From Bauldia sp. (lineage in GTDB: Bacteria > Pseudomonadota > Alphaproteobacteria > Rhizobiales > Kaistiaceae), in contig JAHCJZ010000007.1 in NCBI GenBank assembly GCA_026126025.1, forward strand, positions 1 to 64,000: a stretch of DNA of 64,000 nt, given 5' to 3'. The notes under the pieces are model-generated. The model did no database searches. It was given only the letters and a program-made list of their open reading frames with translations, and was not told the DNA's origin. Below, in pieces: positions 57,120-64,000 of the stretch (position 1 is the first letter of the stretch; every line of letters starts with the position of its first letter). A program made the position numbers and the translations under genes.

Positions 57120-58289
57120 ATGCTCTCTCGCCTGATCCTGAGCGGCGCGGTGCTGGTCGCGGCCGGCGCCGCCGCGGCGCAGACGCCAGTCTTCCGCGAC
57201 GTCACCGACACCAACCTGCCCGCGGGCGTGCTGAACGGTGCGTCGATGGATGCGCGGGCCTTCGACGCCGATGGCGACGGCGATCTCGACATCCTCGTCG
57301 CCTGCGAGTTCTGCCCCAACATCCTCCTCATCAATGACGGCAACGGTGTCTTCACCGACGAGAGCGCGGCGCGCATCCCGCGGACCAGGCATGACAGCGA
57401 GAACATCGGCGTCTCCGATTTCGACGGCGACGGCGACCTCGACGTCTTCATCGCCAGCGAGGACGACGCGATTCACGACTTCTGGCTCAATGACGGCACC
57501 GGCCATTTCGCCGACGCCGGCGACCGCATCCCGGTGCGGTCGGTGACCAATGGCGTCGTTGTCGCCGACATCGACGGCGACGGGTGGGACGACCTGGTGC
57601 TGGCGGTGAACGGCCAGGACCACATCCTCATCAATGACGGCGTTGGCGGCTTCCGCGACGAGACCGCGGCCCGTCTGCCGGCCTTCGCCGACATCACCCA
57701 GGGCATTGCGCTGGGCGACATCGACGGCGACGGCGACCCCGACATGATCTTCTCCAACGAAGGCCTGGACCGCATCCTCCTCAATGACGGCAGCGGCGTC
57801 TTCAGCGGCGACGCGGTGCTCCCCGCCCCGGCGCCCGACGAAACCCGCGAGATCGACCTCGCCGACATCGACGGCGACGGCGATCTCGACGCCTTCGCGG
57901 CGAATGTCCGCACCTTCATGGACGCCGATCCGCAGAACCGGATCTACGTCAACCAGGGCGACGGCACGTTTACGGAGGAGACCGCGGCGCGCCTGCCGCC
58001 CGACCGCGAGAACAATTTCTACGGCGCCTTCGTCGACATCGACGGCGACGGCGACCCGGACATCGTCACCGCCCACACCGACAATCTCGGCGGGCCCGGC
58101 AGCGGCCGCGTGCGCATCTACATCAACGACGGCACCGGCGTCTTCACCGACGAAACCGCGCGCTTCCTTCCCGACACCGCGCGCGGCAACGGCTTCGACC
58201 TCGAATTCGCCGACTTCGACGGCGACGGCGACGACGACCTCTACCTCGCCAACCGCCACGGCGCGGACCGGCTATTTCTGCGGGAGTAG
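57120..58289 (+). CDS. Secreted VCBS/FG-GAP seven-repeat beta-propeller protein
   Basis: 389 aa. Signal peptide (hydrophobic LSRLILSGAVLVAAGAAAAQ) then seven FG-GAP/VCBS-type blades. Each has a D-x-D-x-D-G-type calcium loop: FDADGDGDLDIL, FDGDGDLDVF, IDGDGWDDLV, IDGDGDPDMI, IDGDGDLDAF, IDGDGDPDIV and FDGDGDDDLY. Seven blades suit an integrin-alpha-like propeller. Probably extracellular or periplasmic and calcium-stabilised; ligand unknown. A purine-rich GGAGGAGG precedes ATG 57120. Confidence 0.87.
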   Translation: MLSRLILSGAVLVAAGAAAAQTPVFRDVTDTNLPAGVLNGASMDARAFDADGDGDLDILVACEFCPNILLINDGNGVFTDESAARIPRTRHDSENIGVSDFDGDGDLDVFIASEDDAIHDFWLNDGTGHFADAGDRIPVRSVTNGVVVADIDGDGWDDLVLAVNGQDHILINDGVGGFRDETAARLPAFADITQGIALGDIDGDGDPDMIFSNEGLDRILLNDGSGVFSGDAVLPAPAPDETREIDLADIDGDGDLDAFAANVRTFMDADPQNRIYVNQGDGTFTEETAARLPPDRENNFYGAFVDIDGDGDPDIVTAHTDNLGGPGSGRVRIYINDGTGVFTDETARFLPDTARGNGFDLEFADFDGDGDDDLYLANRHGADRLFLRE

Positions 58290-58300
58290 GGTTCGACGGG

Positions 58301-58370
58301 GCAGTCGGCAATCGGCAATCGGCAGTCGGGGCCTGAGTGATCGACTGCCGACTGCCTACTGCCGACTGCC
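58301..58370. repeat. GGCAGTC heptad hairpin, copy 2 (VCBS gene to ada-like gene)
   Basis: The left arm 58301-58330 has four tandem GGCAGTC/GGCAATC units. The right arm 58342-58370 is the complement (GACTGCC with one GCCTACT variant). The loop is 11 nt. Same family as 10510-10611, again between two genes read in the same direction. Confidence 0.82.
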
Positions 58371-58430
58371 TGCCAGAGGCTGTGCAGGAATCGGGTGGCG
58401 CCGCGAGGCGGCGGCGCCTAGATCGGGACC

Positions 58431-59297
58431 ATGAACGCGATGCTCCCCCTCCCCGACGCCGCCGCCCGCGACTATGACGTGGTCCGCCGCGTCATCGGCT
58501 TCATCTCCGGGAACGCGAAGGCGCAGCCCTCGCTCGACACCATCGCCGGCCATGTCGGCATGGAGCCGATGGCGCTGCAGCGCCTCTTCACCCGCTGGGC
58601 CGGGCTGACGCCGAAGACCTTCCTCCAGGCGGTGACGCTCGATCACGCCAAGCGCCTCCTCGACGAGAGCGCCTCGGTGCTCGATGCGGCGATCGAGACC
58701 GGCCTGTCCGGTCCGGCGCGCCTCCATGACCTCTTCGTGACGCATGAGGCGATGACGCCGGGCGCGTACAAGGCCCGCGGCGCCGGCCTCACCGTGCGCT
58801 GGGGCGCGCATCAGACGCCGTTCGGCACCGCGGTGGTGTTCGTCACCGAGCGCGGCCTCGCCGGCGTCGCCTTCGCTGATCGCGATGTCGGCGAGGTGCT
58901 GGACGACTACCATTGCCGTTGGCCCGAAGCGGCCTTCGTCGAGGACGCCGCGGCCACGGCGCCCGTCGCGGCGCGCGTCTTCGATCCCGCGCGCTGGGCG
59001 GCGGACCGCCCGCTCCGCATCGTCCTCATCGGCACCGATTTCGAGGTCCGCGTCTGGGAACGGCTCCTCACCATCCCCTTCGGCCGCGCCGCCACCTATT
59101 CCGACGTCGCCGCCGGCATCGGCCGGCCGAGCGCATCCCGCGCGGTCGGCGCCGCGGTGGGCCGGAACCCGATCTCCTTCGTTGTCCCCTGCCACCGCGT
59201 CCTCGGCAAGGGCGGCGACCTCACCGGCTACCGCTGGGGCCTCACCCGCAAGCGCGCCATGCTCGGCTGGGAAACCGGCCTCGCCGCCCGATCCTAG
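58431..59297 (+). CDS. AraC-HTH / O6-methylguanine-DNA methyltransferase (Ada-like)
   Basis: 288 aa bifunctional protein. The N-terminal AraC-type HTH (HVGMEPMALQRLFTRWAGLTPKTFLQ, read in parts) is followed by the alkyltransferase domain with IPFGRAATYSDVAA, ASRAVGAAVGRNPISF and acceptor C254 in VVPCHRVLG. It lacks the N-terminal zinc domain of E. coli Ada that accepts methyl phosphotriesters, so induction must differ. Repairs O6-methylguanine by suicide transfer. Confidence 0.92.
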   Translation: MNAMLPLPDAAARDYDVVRRVIGFISGNAKAQPSLDTIAGHVGMEPMALQRLFTRWAGLTPKTFLQAVTLDHAKRLLDESASVLDAAIETGLSGPARLHDLFVTHEAMTPGAYKARGAGLTVRWGAHQTPFGTAVVFVTERGLAGVAFADRDVGEVLDDYHCRWPEAAFVEDAAATAPVAARVFDPARWAADRPLRIVLIGTDFEVRVWERLLTIPFGRAATYSDVAAGIGRPSASRAVGAAVGRNPISFVVPCHRVLGKGGDLTGYRWGLTRKRAMLGWETGLAARS

Positions 59298-59308
59298 AAC
59301 GCGCCAAA

Positions 59309-59448
59309 TTCAACCCTCCCCTTGCGGGAGGGTCGAAACCGCGCAGCGGTTTCGGGGAGGGGTGCCGACTCCGAAGCGGGACGCGGCCTCAGCACCCCCT
59401 CCCGAACCGGCTTCGCCGGTTCGACCTCTCGGCAAGGGGGAGATTGAA
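59309..59448. repeat. AACCCTCCCC-type inverted repeat, copy 3 (convergent ada-like/gpmA)
   Basis: Outer arms TTCAACCCTCCCCTTGCGGG and CAAGGGGGAGATTGAA pair. Inner hairpins GAAACCGC-GCA-GCGGTTTC and GAACCGGC-TTC-GCCGGTTC are perfect. About 140 bp, same family as the two his-operon copies. Confidence 0.75.
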
Positions 59449-59464
59449 GGGAGTTGACCGGGAG

Positions 59465-60094
59465 CTACGCTGCCGCCTCCAGCATCACCCGCTCCGCGAG
59501 CGTGGTGTCCTCGTTGAAGCGGTAGATCACCGGGATGCCGGTGCCGAGCTCGAGCTTGATGATCTCGTCGGGCGTCATGCCTTCGAGCGCCATCATCAGC
59601 GCGCGGAGCGAGTTGCCGTGGGCGGCGACCAGCACGCGCTCGCCGCGCATCACATGCGGCTGGATGGTGTGGATGTAGTAGGGCCACACCCGCGCGCCGG
59701 TGTCGCGCAGCGACTCGCCGCCGGGCGGGGCAATGTCGTAGGAGCGCCGCCAGATATGGACCTGCTGCTCGCCCCATTTGGCGCGGGCGTCGTCCTTGTT
59801 GAGGCCGGTGAGGTCGCCATAGCCGCGCTCGTTGAGCGCAGCGTCGCGGATGGTCGGGAGGCCCGGCTGGCCGAGCTCCTCCAGCACCAGCTCCAGCGTC
59901 CGCTCGGCGCGGACGAGCTTCGACGTGAAGGCGATGCCGAAGGAGAGGCCGCGCGCCTTGAGCTCGCGGCCGGCGCGCCGGGCTTCGGTTTCGCCGAGCG
60001 GCGTCAGCCCGACATCGTGCCAGCCGGTGAAGAGGTTCTTGAGATTCCAGTCGCTCTGTCCGTGGCGGACGAGGACGAGGAGGCGGTCGGTCAC
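59465..60094 (-). CDS. gpmA: 2,3-bisphosphoglycerate-dependent phosphoglycerate mutase
   Basis: Interconverts 3- and 2-phosphoglycerate. 209 aa, the shorter alphaproteobacterial form. Phosphohistidine in [45 protein letters not shown], and second His in [14 protein letters not shown] 60094 start. Downstream of dapB on the same strand. Confidence 0.96.
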   Translation of the reverse strand: MTDRLLVLVRHGQSDWNLKNLFTGWHDVGLTPLGETEARRAGRELKARGLSFGIAFTSKLVRAERTLELVLEELGQPGLPTIRDAALNERGYGDLTGLNKDDARAKWGEQQVHIWRRSYDIAPPGGESLRDTGARVWPYYIHTIQPHVMRGERVLVAAHGNSLRALMMALEGMTPDEIIKLELGTGIPVIYRFNEDTTLAERVMLEAAA

Positions 60095-60143
60095 TGAGGC
60101 TCCATCGGTTGTCCCTGGCCGTGCATGCGCCGTGCCGGTCGGC

Positions 60144-60956
60144 TCATGCCGGAAGGTTGAGAACGTCGGCCATGGAATAAAGCCCGGGCGCCCGGCCGCG
60201 CGCCCAGAGCGCCGCGCGGATCGCGCCACGGCCGAAGATCGCCCGGTCGAGGGCCTGGTGGGAGAGCGAGACGACCTCGCCCTCGCCGGCGAAGAGGACG
60301 GCGTGCTCGCCGACGACGCTGCCGCCGCGCAGCGCCGCGAAGCCGATGTCGCCCGGCCGGCGCGGACCCGTCTCGCCGTCGCGCGCCCGCACCGAACGGG
60401 TGTCGAGGTCGATCCCGCGCCCGGCGGCCGCCTCGCGGCCAAGGAGGAGGGCGGTGCCCGACGGTGCGTCCACCTTGTAGCGATGATGCATCTCGACAAT
60501 CTCGATGTCGAAGCGGTCGTCGAGGGCGCGGGCAGCCTGGCGGACCAGTCCGGCAAGAAGGTTGACGCCAAGGCTCATATTGCCGGACTTCACGATCGGG
60601 ATCCGCCGCGCCGCGCCGGCGATCGCCGCCTCGTCGTCGGGCGAAAGACCCGTTGTGCCAATGATGTGGACGATTCCTGCCTCGGCGGCCGCTGCAGCGA
60701 AGGCGACTGTCGCCGCGGGTGTCGTGAAATCGATCATCGCGTCGGCTCCCGCAAAAGCGACAGCCGGGTTGTCCGATACCGTCACGCCCAGCCCGCCAAG
60801 GCCGGCCAGTACGCCAGCGTCGGTCCCGATCTCCGCCGCATCCGCGCGCTCGACGGCGGCGGCAAGGCGCACGCCGGCCGACCCGGCAATCAGCCGGATC
60901 AGCGTGCGGCCCATGCGGCCGGCGGCGCCGACCACGGCCAAGCGCATGTCGCCCAT
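60144..60956 (-). CDS. dapB: 4-hydroxy-tetrahydrodipicolinate reductase
   Basis: Lysine/diaminopimelate pathway reductase using NAD(P)H. About 270 aa. [14 protein letters not shown] cofactor motif, [27 protein letters not shown] and the catalytic [20 protein letters not shown] lies 4 nt before ATG 60956; ATG 60947 is the alternative. Confidence 0.96.
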   Translation of the reverse strand: MGDMRLAVVGAAGRMGRTLIRLIAGSAGVRLAAAVERADAAEIGTDAGVLAGLGGLGVTVSDNPAVAFAGADAMIDFTTPAATVAFAAAAAEAGIVHIIGTTGLSPDDEAAIAGAARRIPIVKSGNMSLGVNLLAGLVRQAARALDDRFDIEIVEMHHRYKVDAPSGTALLLGREAAAGRGIDLDTRSVRARDGETGPRRPGDIGFAALRGGSVVGEHAVLFAGEGEVVSLSHQALDRAIFGRGAIRAALWARGRAPGLYSMADVLNLPA

Positions 60957-61083
60957 ATCGCCTCCGATCGCGCACGGGTATAGCCGCCGCCCGTGACGGC
61001 GCAAGGGCGGCCCGGCAACGCTGCCCCGCAGAAACGCCACGTCACCCGGAACGCGAAGCAGAATGCGAACCTGCCCTCCTTGC

Positions 61084-61205
61084 GACTCCTCTCCCTGAAA
61101 GGGGGAGGATGGGTGGGGGTCCCGCGGCCGTGCGACAAGCGCGGCGTTCGAGATTGCCGGGCGGCCGCGTGACCACCACCTGCCTCCCCCTTTCAGGGGG
61201 AGGGC
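61084..61205. repeat. CTCCCCCTTTCAGGGGGAG-type inverted repeat at pyrF 3' end
   Basis: Arms CTCTCCCTGAAAGGGGGAGG (near 61084) and CCTCCCCCTTTCAGGGGGAG (near 61183) are related palindromic blocks about 100 bp apart. The right block contains the pyrF stop codon (61193-61195), so the last codons of pyrF are repeat sequence. Remaining part of the gap to dapB (60957-61083) is featureless. Confidence 0.6.
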
Positions 61206-61912
61206 CGACGTAGCGCTGCCGCGATCTCCGCGACGATGGCGCGTGCGGCGGTGGCAGGGTCGGGGGCGGTGAGGATCGGGCGGCCGACGACGAGGTAGTC
61301 GGCGCCGGCGGCGATGGCTTCGGCGGGGGTCGCGACGCGCTTCTGGTCCCCCGCGTCCGTGCCCGCGGGCCGTACGCCGGGTGTGATGATGAGCATGTCC
61401 GGGCCCACCACCTCGCGCACCGCGGCCGCTTCGCTGGGCGCTGCGACGATGCCGTCCATCCCGGCGGCTTTCGCGTCCCCGGCGCGGGCGATCACCTGCT
61501 CGCGGATGCGGCCGAAATAGCCGGCCTGCGCGAAGTCCGACTCGTCCATCGACGTCAGCACGCTGACGCCGAGGAGGCGAAGAGGCGCATCGCCGCGCGC
61601 GGCGACGGCGGCGCGCATCGCCTGCGGATAGCCGTGGATCGTCACGAATGTCACGCCGAGCCCGATGATGGAGCGGACGGCGTGCTCGACCGTCTGCCCG
61701 ATGTCGAGGAGCTTCACGTCGAAGAACACGGCATAGCCCTCGACGGCGAGGCGCCGCGCCAGATCGGCGCCGCCGGCGAAGGCGAGCTGCAGCCCGATCT
61801 TGAAGACGCCGACCTCGTCGCGAAGCTGCGTCACCATCGCTTCCGCCTCGGCGACCGTCGGCAAGTCGAGGGCGACGATGAGGCGCTCCTTCGGCGTCAG
61901 CGGGATTGCCAT
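61193..61912 (-). CDS. pyrF: Orotidine 5'-phosphate decarboxylase
   Basis: Last step of UMP synthesis. 239 aa from ATG 61912. [29 protein letters not shown], catalytic Lys/Asp motif [33 protein letters not shown] and DYLVVGRPI are intact. The ATG overlaps the upstream reductase stop (TAATG). C-terminal residues RPSP come from an inverted repeat. Confidence 0.95.
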   Translation of the reverse strand: MAIPLTPKERLIVALDLPTVAEAEAMVTQLRDEVGVFKIGLQLAFAGGADLARRLAVEGYAVFFDVKLLDIGQTVEHAVRSIIGLGVTFVTIHGYPQAMRAAVAARGDAPLRLLGVSVLTSMDESDFAQAGYFGRIREQVIARAGDAKAAGMDGIVAAPSEAAAVREVVGPDMLIITPGVRPAGTDAGDQKRVATPAEAIAAGADYLVVGRPILTAPDPATAARAIVAEIAAALRRPSP

Positions 61913-62493
61913 TAGCCCGGCTCGGCGAAGCGCGCGGCGACCTCCACAAGCCGCGCGCACACGGTCCGCAGCAGCGTCAGCGGCGCCTCCTGCGTCAGGC
62001 TGCCGTGGTCGTCGAAGGCGGTCTTCGCCTGCGACACCGACACCTGCTCGGCGATGGTCAGCGCGCCATAGGCGGTGGCGATCACCTTGCGGAGGTCGAT
62101 CAGCGCCCGCGCCCCGCCGATCATGCCGTCGGACGTTGAGCCGATCGCATAGACCCGGCCGCGATGGTGCAGCTCGGCGGTGAGCTTCGGCCGGCTCGAC
62201 CAGTCGATCGCGTTCTTGAGGAGCGGCGGCAGCGAGTGGTTGTATTCCGGCGTCGCGATGAAGACGCCCTGATGGGTCTGGATCAGCCGGGCGAGCTTCC
62301 GCGCGTTCTCCGGGATGCCCTCGTCCTTCTCCAGGTCGCCATTGTAGATCGGCAGCGGATAGTCGCCGAGCGAGATCAGCGTCACCTCGGCGCCGAGGAG
62401 GCCGATCTCCTTCGCTGCCAGCGCCGCGAGCCTGGCGCTGAGCGAGCCGGTGCGGGTCGACCCGCCGAACACGAGAATCCTTGTCGCAGCCAC
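61912..62493 (-). CDS. NADPH-dependent FMN reductase
   Basis: 193-aa flavodoxin-like reductase (FMN_red). Phosphate-binding [16 protein letters not shown], central [19 protein letters not shown] and [18 protein letters not shown] are typical of quinone/azo/chromate-type reductases. Physiological substrate unknown. Stop overlaps the pyrF ATG, so it is translationally coupled. Confidence 0.92.
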   Translation of the reverse strand: MAATRILVFGGSTRTGSLSARLAALAAKEIGLLGAEVTLISLGDYPLPIYNGDLEKDEGIPENARKLARLIQTHQGVFIATPEYNHSLPPLLKNAIDWSSRPKLTAELHHRGRVYAIGSTSDGMIGGARALIDLRKVIATAYGALTIAEQVSVSQAKTAFDDHGSLTQEAPLTLLRTVCARLVEVAARFAEPG

Positions 62494-62539
62494 GGCGAAC
62501 TCCTTTGCTCGCCCTATCTACCGGGGCGCGCTCCCGCGC

Positions 62540-63097
62540 TCAATCGAGCGGCCTGTAGGTCCACACTCGCGCCGGCGGGACGTTGAGGAGGATGAAGCCG
62601 CTGCCGTCGAGCCGGTACTCGCCCGGCGATTCCGGCACCGGCGGCTTCGGCGAATAGGAGAACTGGATGTAGCTGCCGCCCGGCGTGAGCCGCGCCAGCG
62701 CATCGAGCACCAGGGCTTTGCGCTGTTCCGGCGGGCGCAGCAGCAGCGGCAGCGACGACACCACCGCCGCGAACGGCCCCGGCGTCGCCTGCCGCAGGGT
62801 CGCGGCAAGGTCGTAGGCGTCGCCCTCGACCACCCGCACGCCGGGGCAGCGCCGCCGCACCTGCGCCGCGAAGTCGGGGTTGAACTCGATCGCCACGATC
62901 CGCTCCGGAGCCACGCCCCGCGCGATCAGCGCTTCCGTGACCACGCCGTTCCCCGGCCCCAGCTCCAGCACCGGCAGCGCCCCGCGCGGATCGACCCCCG
63001 CCACCATCCGCCGCGCCAGCGCCTTGCCGGACGGCGCGACCGCGCCCGTCGTGCCCCAGGTGCGGATGTAGCGGATCGTGTCGCCGATGACGCTCAC
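62540..63097 (-). CDS. PmtA-like SAM-dependent methyltransferase
   Basis: 185 aa. SAM motif VLELGPGNGVVTEALIARG, acidic loop IAIEFNPDFA, VVEGDAYDL, VVSSLPLLLRP and GGSYIQFSYSPKPP fit the PmtA-type phospholipid N-methyltransferases and the rRNA adenine-dimethylase-like fold. A role in phosphatidylcholine synthesis is likely from family and from its dnaJ-linked position, but not proven. About 145 bp from dnaJ, with an inverted repeat between. Confidence 0.82.
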   Translation of the reverse strand: MSVIGDTIRYIRTWGTTGAVAPSGKALARRMVAGVDPRGALPVLELGPGNGVVTEALIARGVAPERIVAIEFNPDFAAQVRRRCPGVRVVEGDAYDLAATLRQATPGPFAAVVSSLPLLLRPPEQRKALVLDALARLTPGGSYIQFSYSPKPPVPESPGEYRLDGSGFILLNVPPARVWTYRPLD

Positions 63098-63115
63098 GAC
63101 GTCACCGCCAACACC

Positions 63116-63200
63116 TTCGTCATTCCGGCGAAGGCCGGAATCCAGGCCCCGGAACGCCGCGCAAGCGGGTCTGGACCCCGGCCTTCGCCGGGGTGACGAA
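63116..63200. repeat. TTCGTCATTCCGGCGAA-type inverted repeat, copy 2
   Basis: Left end TTCGTCATTCCGGCGAAGGC and right end GCCTTCGCCGGGGTGACGAA are near-perfect complements, 85 bp overall, the same length as the copy at 11691-11775. Sits between dnaJ and the PmtA-like gene, both on the minus strand. Confidence 0.75.
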
Positions 63201-63242
63201 ACAATGCGTGCGGTGGAGGAAAGATGCGCGACCCGGCGCGGA

Positions 63243-64000
63243 TCACCGGCCGAGGCCCTCGAAGAGGTCGCGGACCTTGGCGAAGAAGCCAGCGGATTCC
63301 GGGTGGTTCTCGGCGGAGGAGGCGGCCTCGAACTGCTCCAGCAGCTCGCGCTGCTTGCGGGTCAGGTTCTGCGGCGTCTCGACATTGACCTGGATGTACA
63401 TGTCGCCGACCTGGTTGGAGCGCAGCACCGGCATGCCCTTGCCCTTGAGGCGGAACTGCTTGCCGGTCTGCGTGCCCTCGGTGACCTTCACCTTGGTCTT
63501 GCCGCCGTCGATGGTCGGCACGTCCACCTGGCCGCCGAGCGCGGCGGTGGTCAGCGACACCGGGACGCGGCAGTAAAGGTCCGCGCCCTTGCGGTTGAAG
63601 AACTCGTGGGGCTTCAGCGACACGAAGATGTAGAGGTCACCCGGCGGCCCGCCGCGAAGGCCCGCCTCGCCCTCGCCGGCGACACGAATCCGCGTGCCGT
63701 CCTCGATGCCGGCGGGGATGTTCACCGCCAGCGTCCGCTCCTTGGCGACGCGGCCGGCGCCGCCGCAGACGAGGCACGGGTCGGAGATCACCTCGCCGCG
63801 GCCCTGGCAGGTCGGGCAGGTGCGCTCGATCGAGAAGAAGCCGCCGGTCGAGGCGCGCACCCGGCCTTGGCCATGGCAGGTCGGGCATTGCCGCGGCGCC
63901 GAGCCGGGCTTGGCGCCGCTGCCCGTACAGGCGTCGCAGGCGACATGGGCGCGAAGGCTGATCTGCGCCGTCTTGCCGACATAGGCTTCCTCGAGGGTGA
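63243..64000 (-). CDS. dnaJ: Chaperone DnaJ, 3' part (5' end outside window)
   Basis: Hsp40 co-chaperone of DnaK. The frame is open to the right edge, so the J domain and Gly/Phe region lie outside. Seen: all four CxxCxGxG zinc repeats ([32 protein letters not shown]), [31 protein letters not shown], and the C-terminal client-binding domain. The last 60 residues ([14 protein letters not shown] ... LFEGLGR) are typical. Confidence 0.97.
   Translation of the reverse strand, partial: TLEEAYVGKTAQISLRAHVACDACTGSGAKPGSAPRQCPTCHGQGRVRASTGGFFSIERTCPTCQGRGEVISDPCLVCGGAGRVAKERTLAVNIPAGIEDGTRIRVAGEGEAGLRGGPPGDLYIFVSLKPHEFFNRKGADLYCRVPVSLTTAALGGQVDVPTIDGGKTKVKVTEGTQTGKQFRLKGKGMPVLRSNQVGDMYIQVNVETPQNLTRKQRELLEQFEAASSAENHPESAGFFAKVRDLFEGLGR

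Overview
The window is a high-GC alphaproteobacterial chromosome segment. Its gene order (ftsK-lolA-xth, leuS-holA-parBA-rsmG-mnmG-mnmE, rho-hemJ-hemE, maf-aroE-coaE-dnaQ-secB, hslVU, hisBHAFE-coaA, hemW-rdgB-rph-hrcA, gpmA-dapB-pyrF-dnaJ) matches the origin-proximal block of Alphaproteobacteria. The hisE-coaA and gpmA/dapB/pmtA-like/dnaJ adjacencies point to Hyphomicrobiales (Rhizobiales); this placement is inference.

Layout. 1-7.0 kb: 3' part of ftsK, lolA, xth, a flavin monooxygenase, a cNMP-binding protein and an OmpR-type response regulator. 7.0-17.6 kb: yggS, leuS, holA and the chromosome segregation/tRNA-modification block parB-parA-rsmG-mnmG-mnmE. It carries two perfect 16-bp parS palindromes, one inside rsmG and one lying on the mnmG start codon. 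17.6-23.2 kb: thioredoxin-like YyaL protein, a vapBC-type toxin-antitoxin pair, then rho, hemJ and hemE on the minus strand. 23.24-23.65 kb: a non-coding gap between hemE and maf, exactly where Caulobacter and relatives have oriC, with DnaA-box-like sites and several GANTC sites. 23.6-38.7 kb: maf-aroE-coaE-dnaQ, an inserted OafA-type acyltransferase, secB, fxsA, a Tim44-like protein, an Smr protein, hslUV, the his operon, coaA and grpE. 38.7-40.6 kb: a hybrid histidine kinase.

40.7-46.7 kb is the accessory hot spot. comM is split by a 4507-bp element (41319-45825) with perfect 27-bp terminal inverted repeats and an 8-bp target duplication. The element encodes an IS1595/ISXO2-type transposase and a type II restriction-modification pair: a CCGG-family-like endonuclease and a C5 cytosine methyltransferase. 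A DUF6471-like putative controller sits directly upstream of the methylase. A coiled-coil/winged-helix passenger protein and a ribbon-helix-helix protein with a strong palindromic operator complete it. Removing the element and one target copy restores a 510-codon comM frame, so the insertion looks recent.

46.9-64 kb: a COG2085-type dinucleotide-binding protein, an SDR, gshB, yraN, rsmI, a penicillin-binding-protein-activator-like lipoprotein, hemW, rdgB, rph, hrcA, a PfkB sugar/nucleoside kinase, a seven-repeat VCBS protein, an Ada-like methyltransferase, gpmA, dapB, pyrF, an FMN reductase, a PmtA-like methyltransferase and the 3' part of dnaJ.

The intergenic spaces hold several families of inverted repeats. 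Two are built from 7-nt units: GGTGAAT hairpins, found only between convergent genes, and GGCAGTC hairpins, found only between co-directional genes. Others are AACCTCCCC-type, TTCGTCATTCCGGCGAA-type, CCTCAGGATGAGG-type and CCGTCCCGG-type elements. No rRNA, tRNA or CRISPR array was seen.
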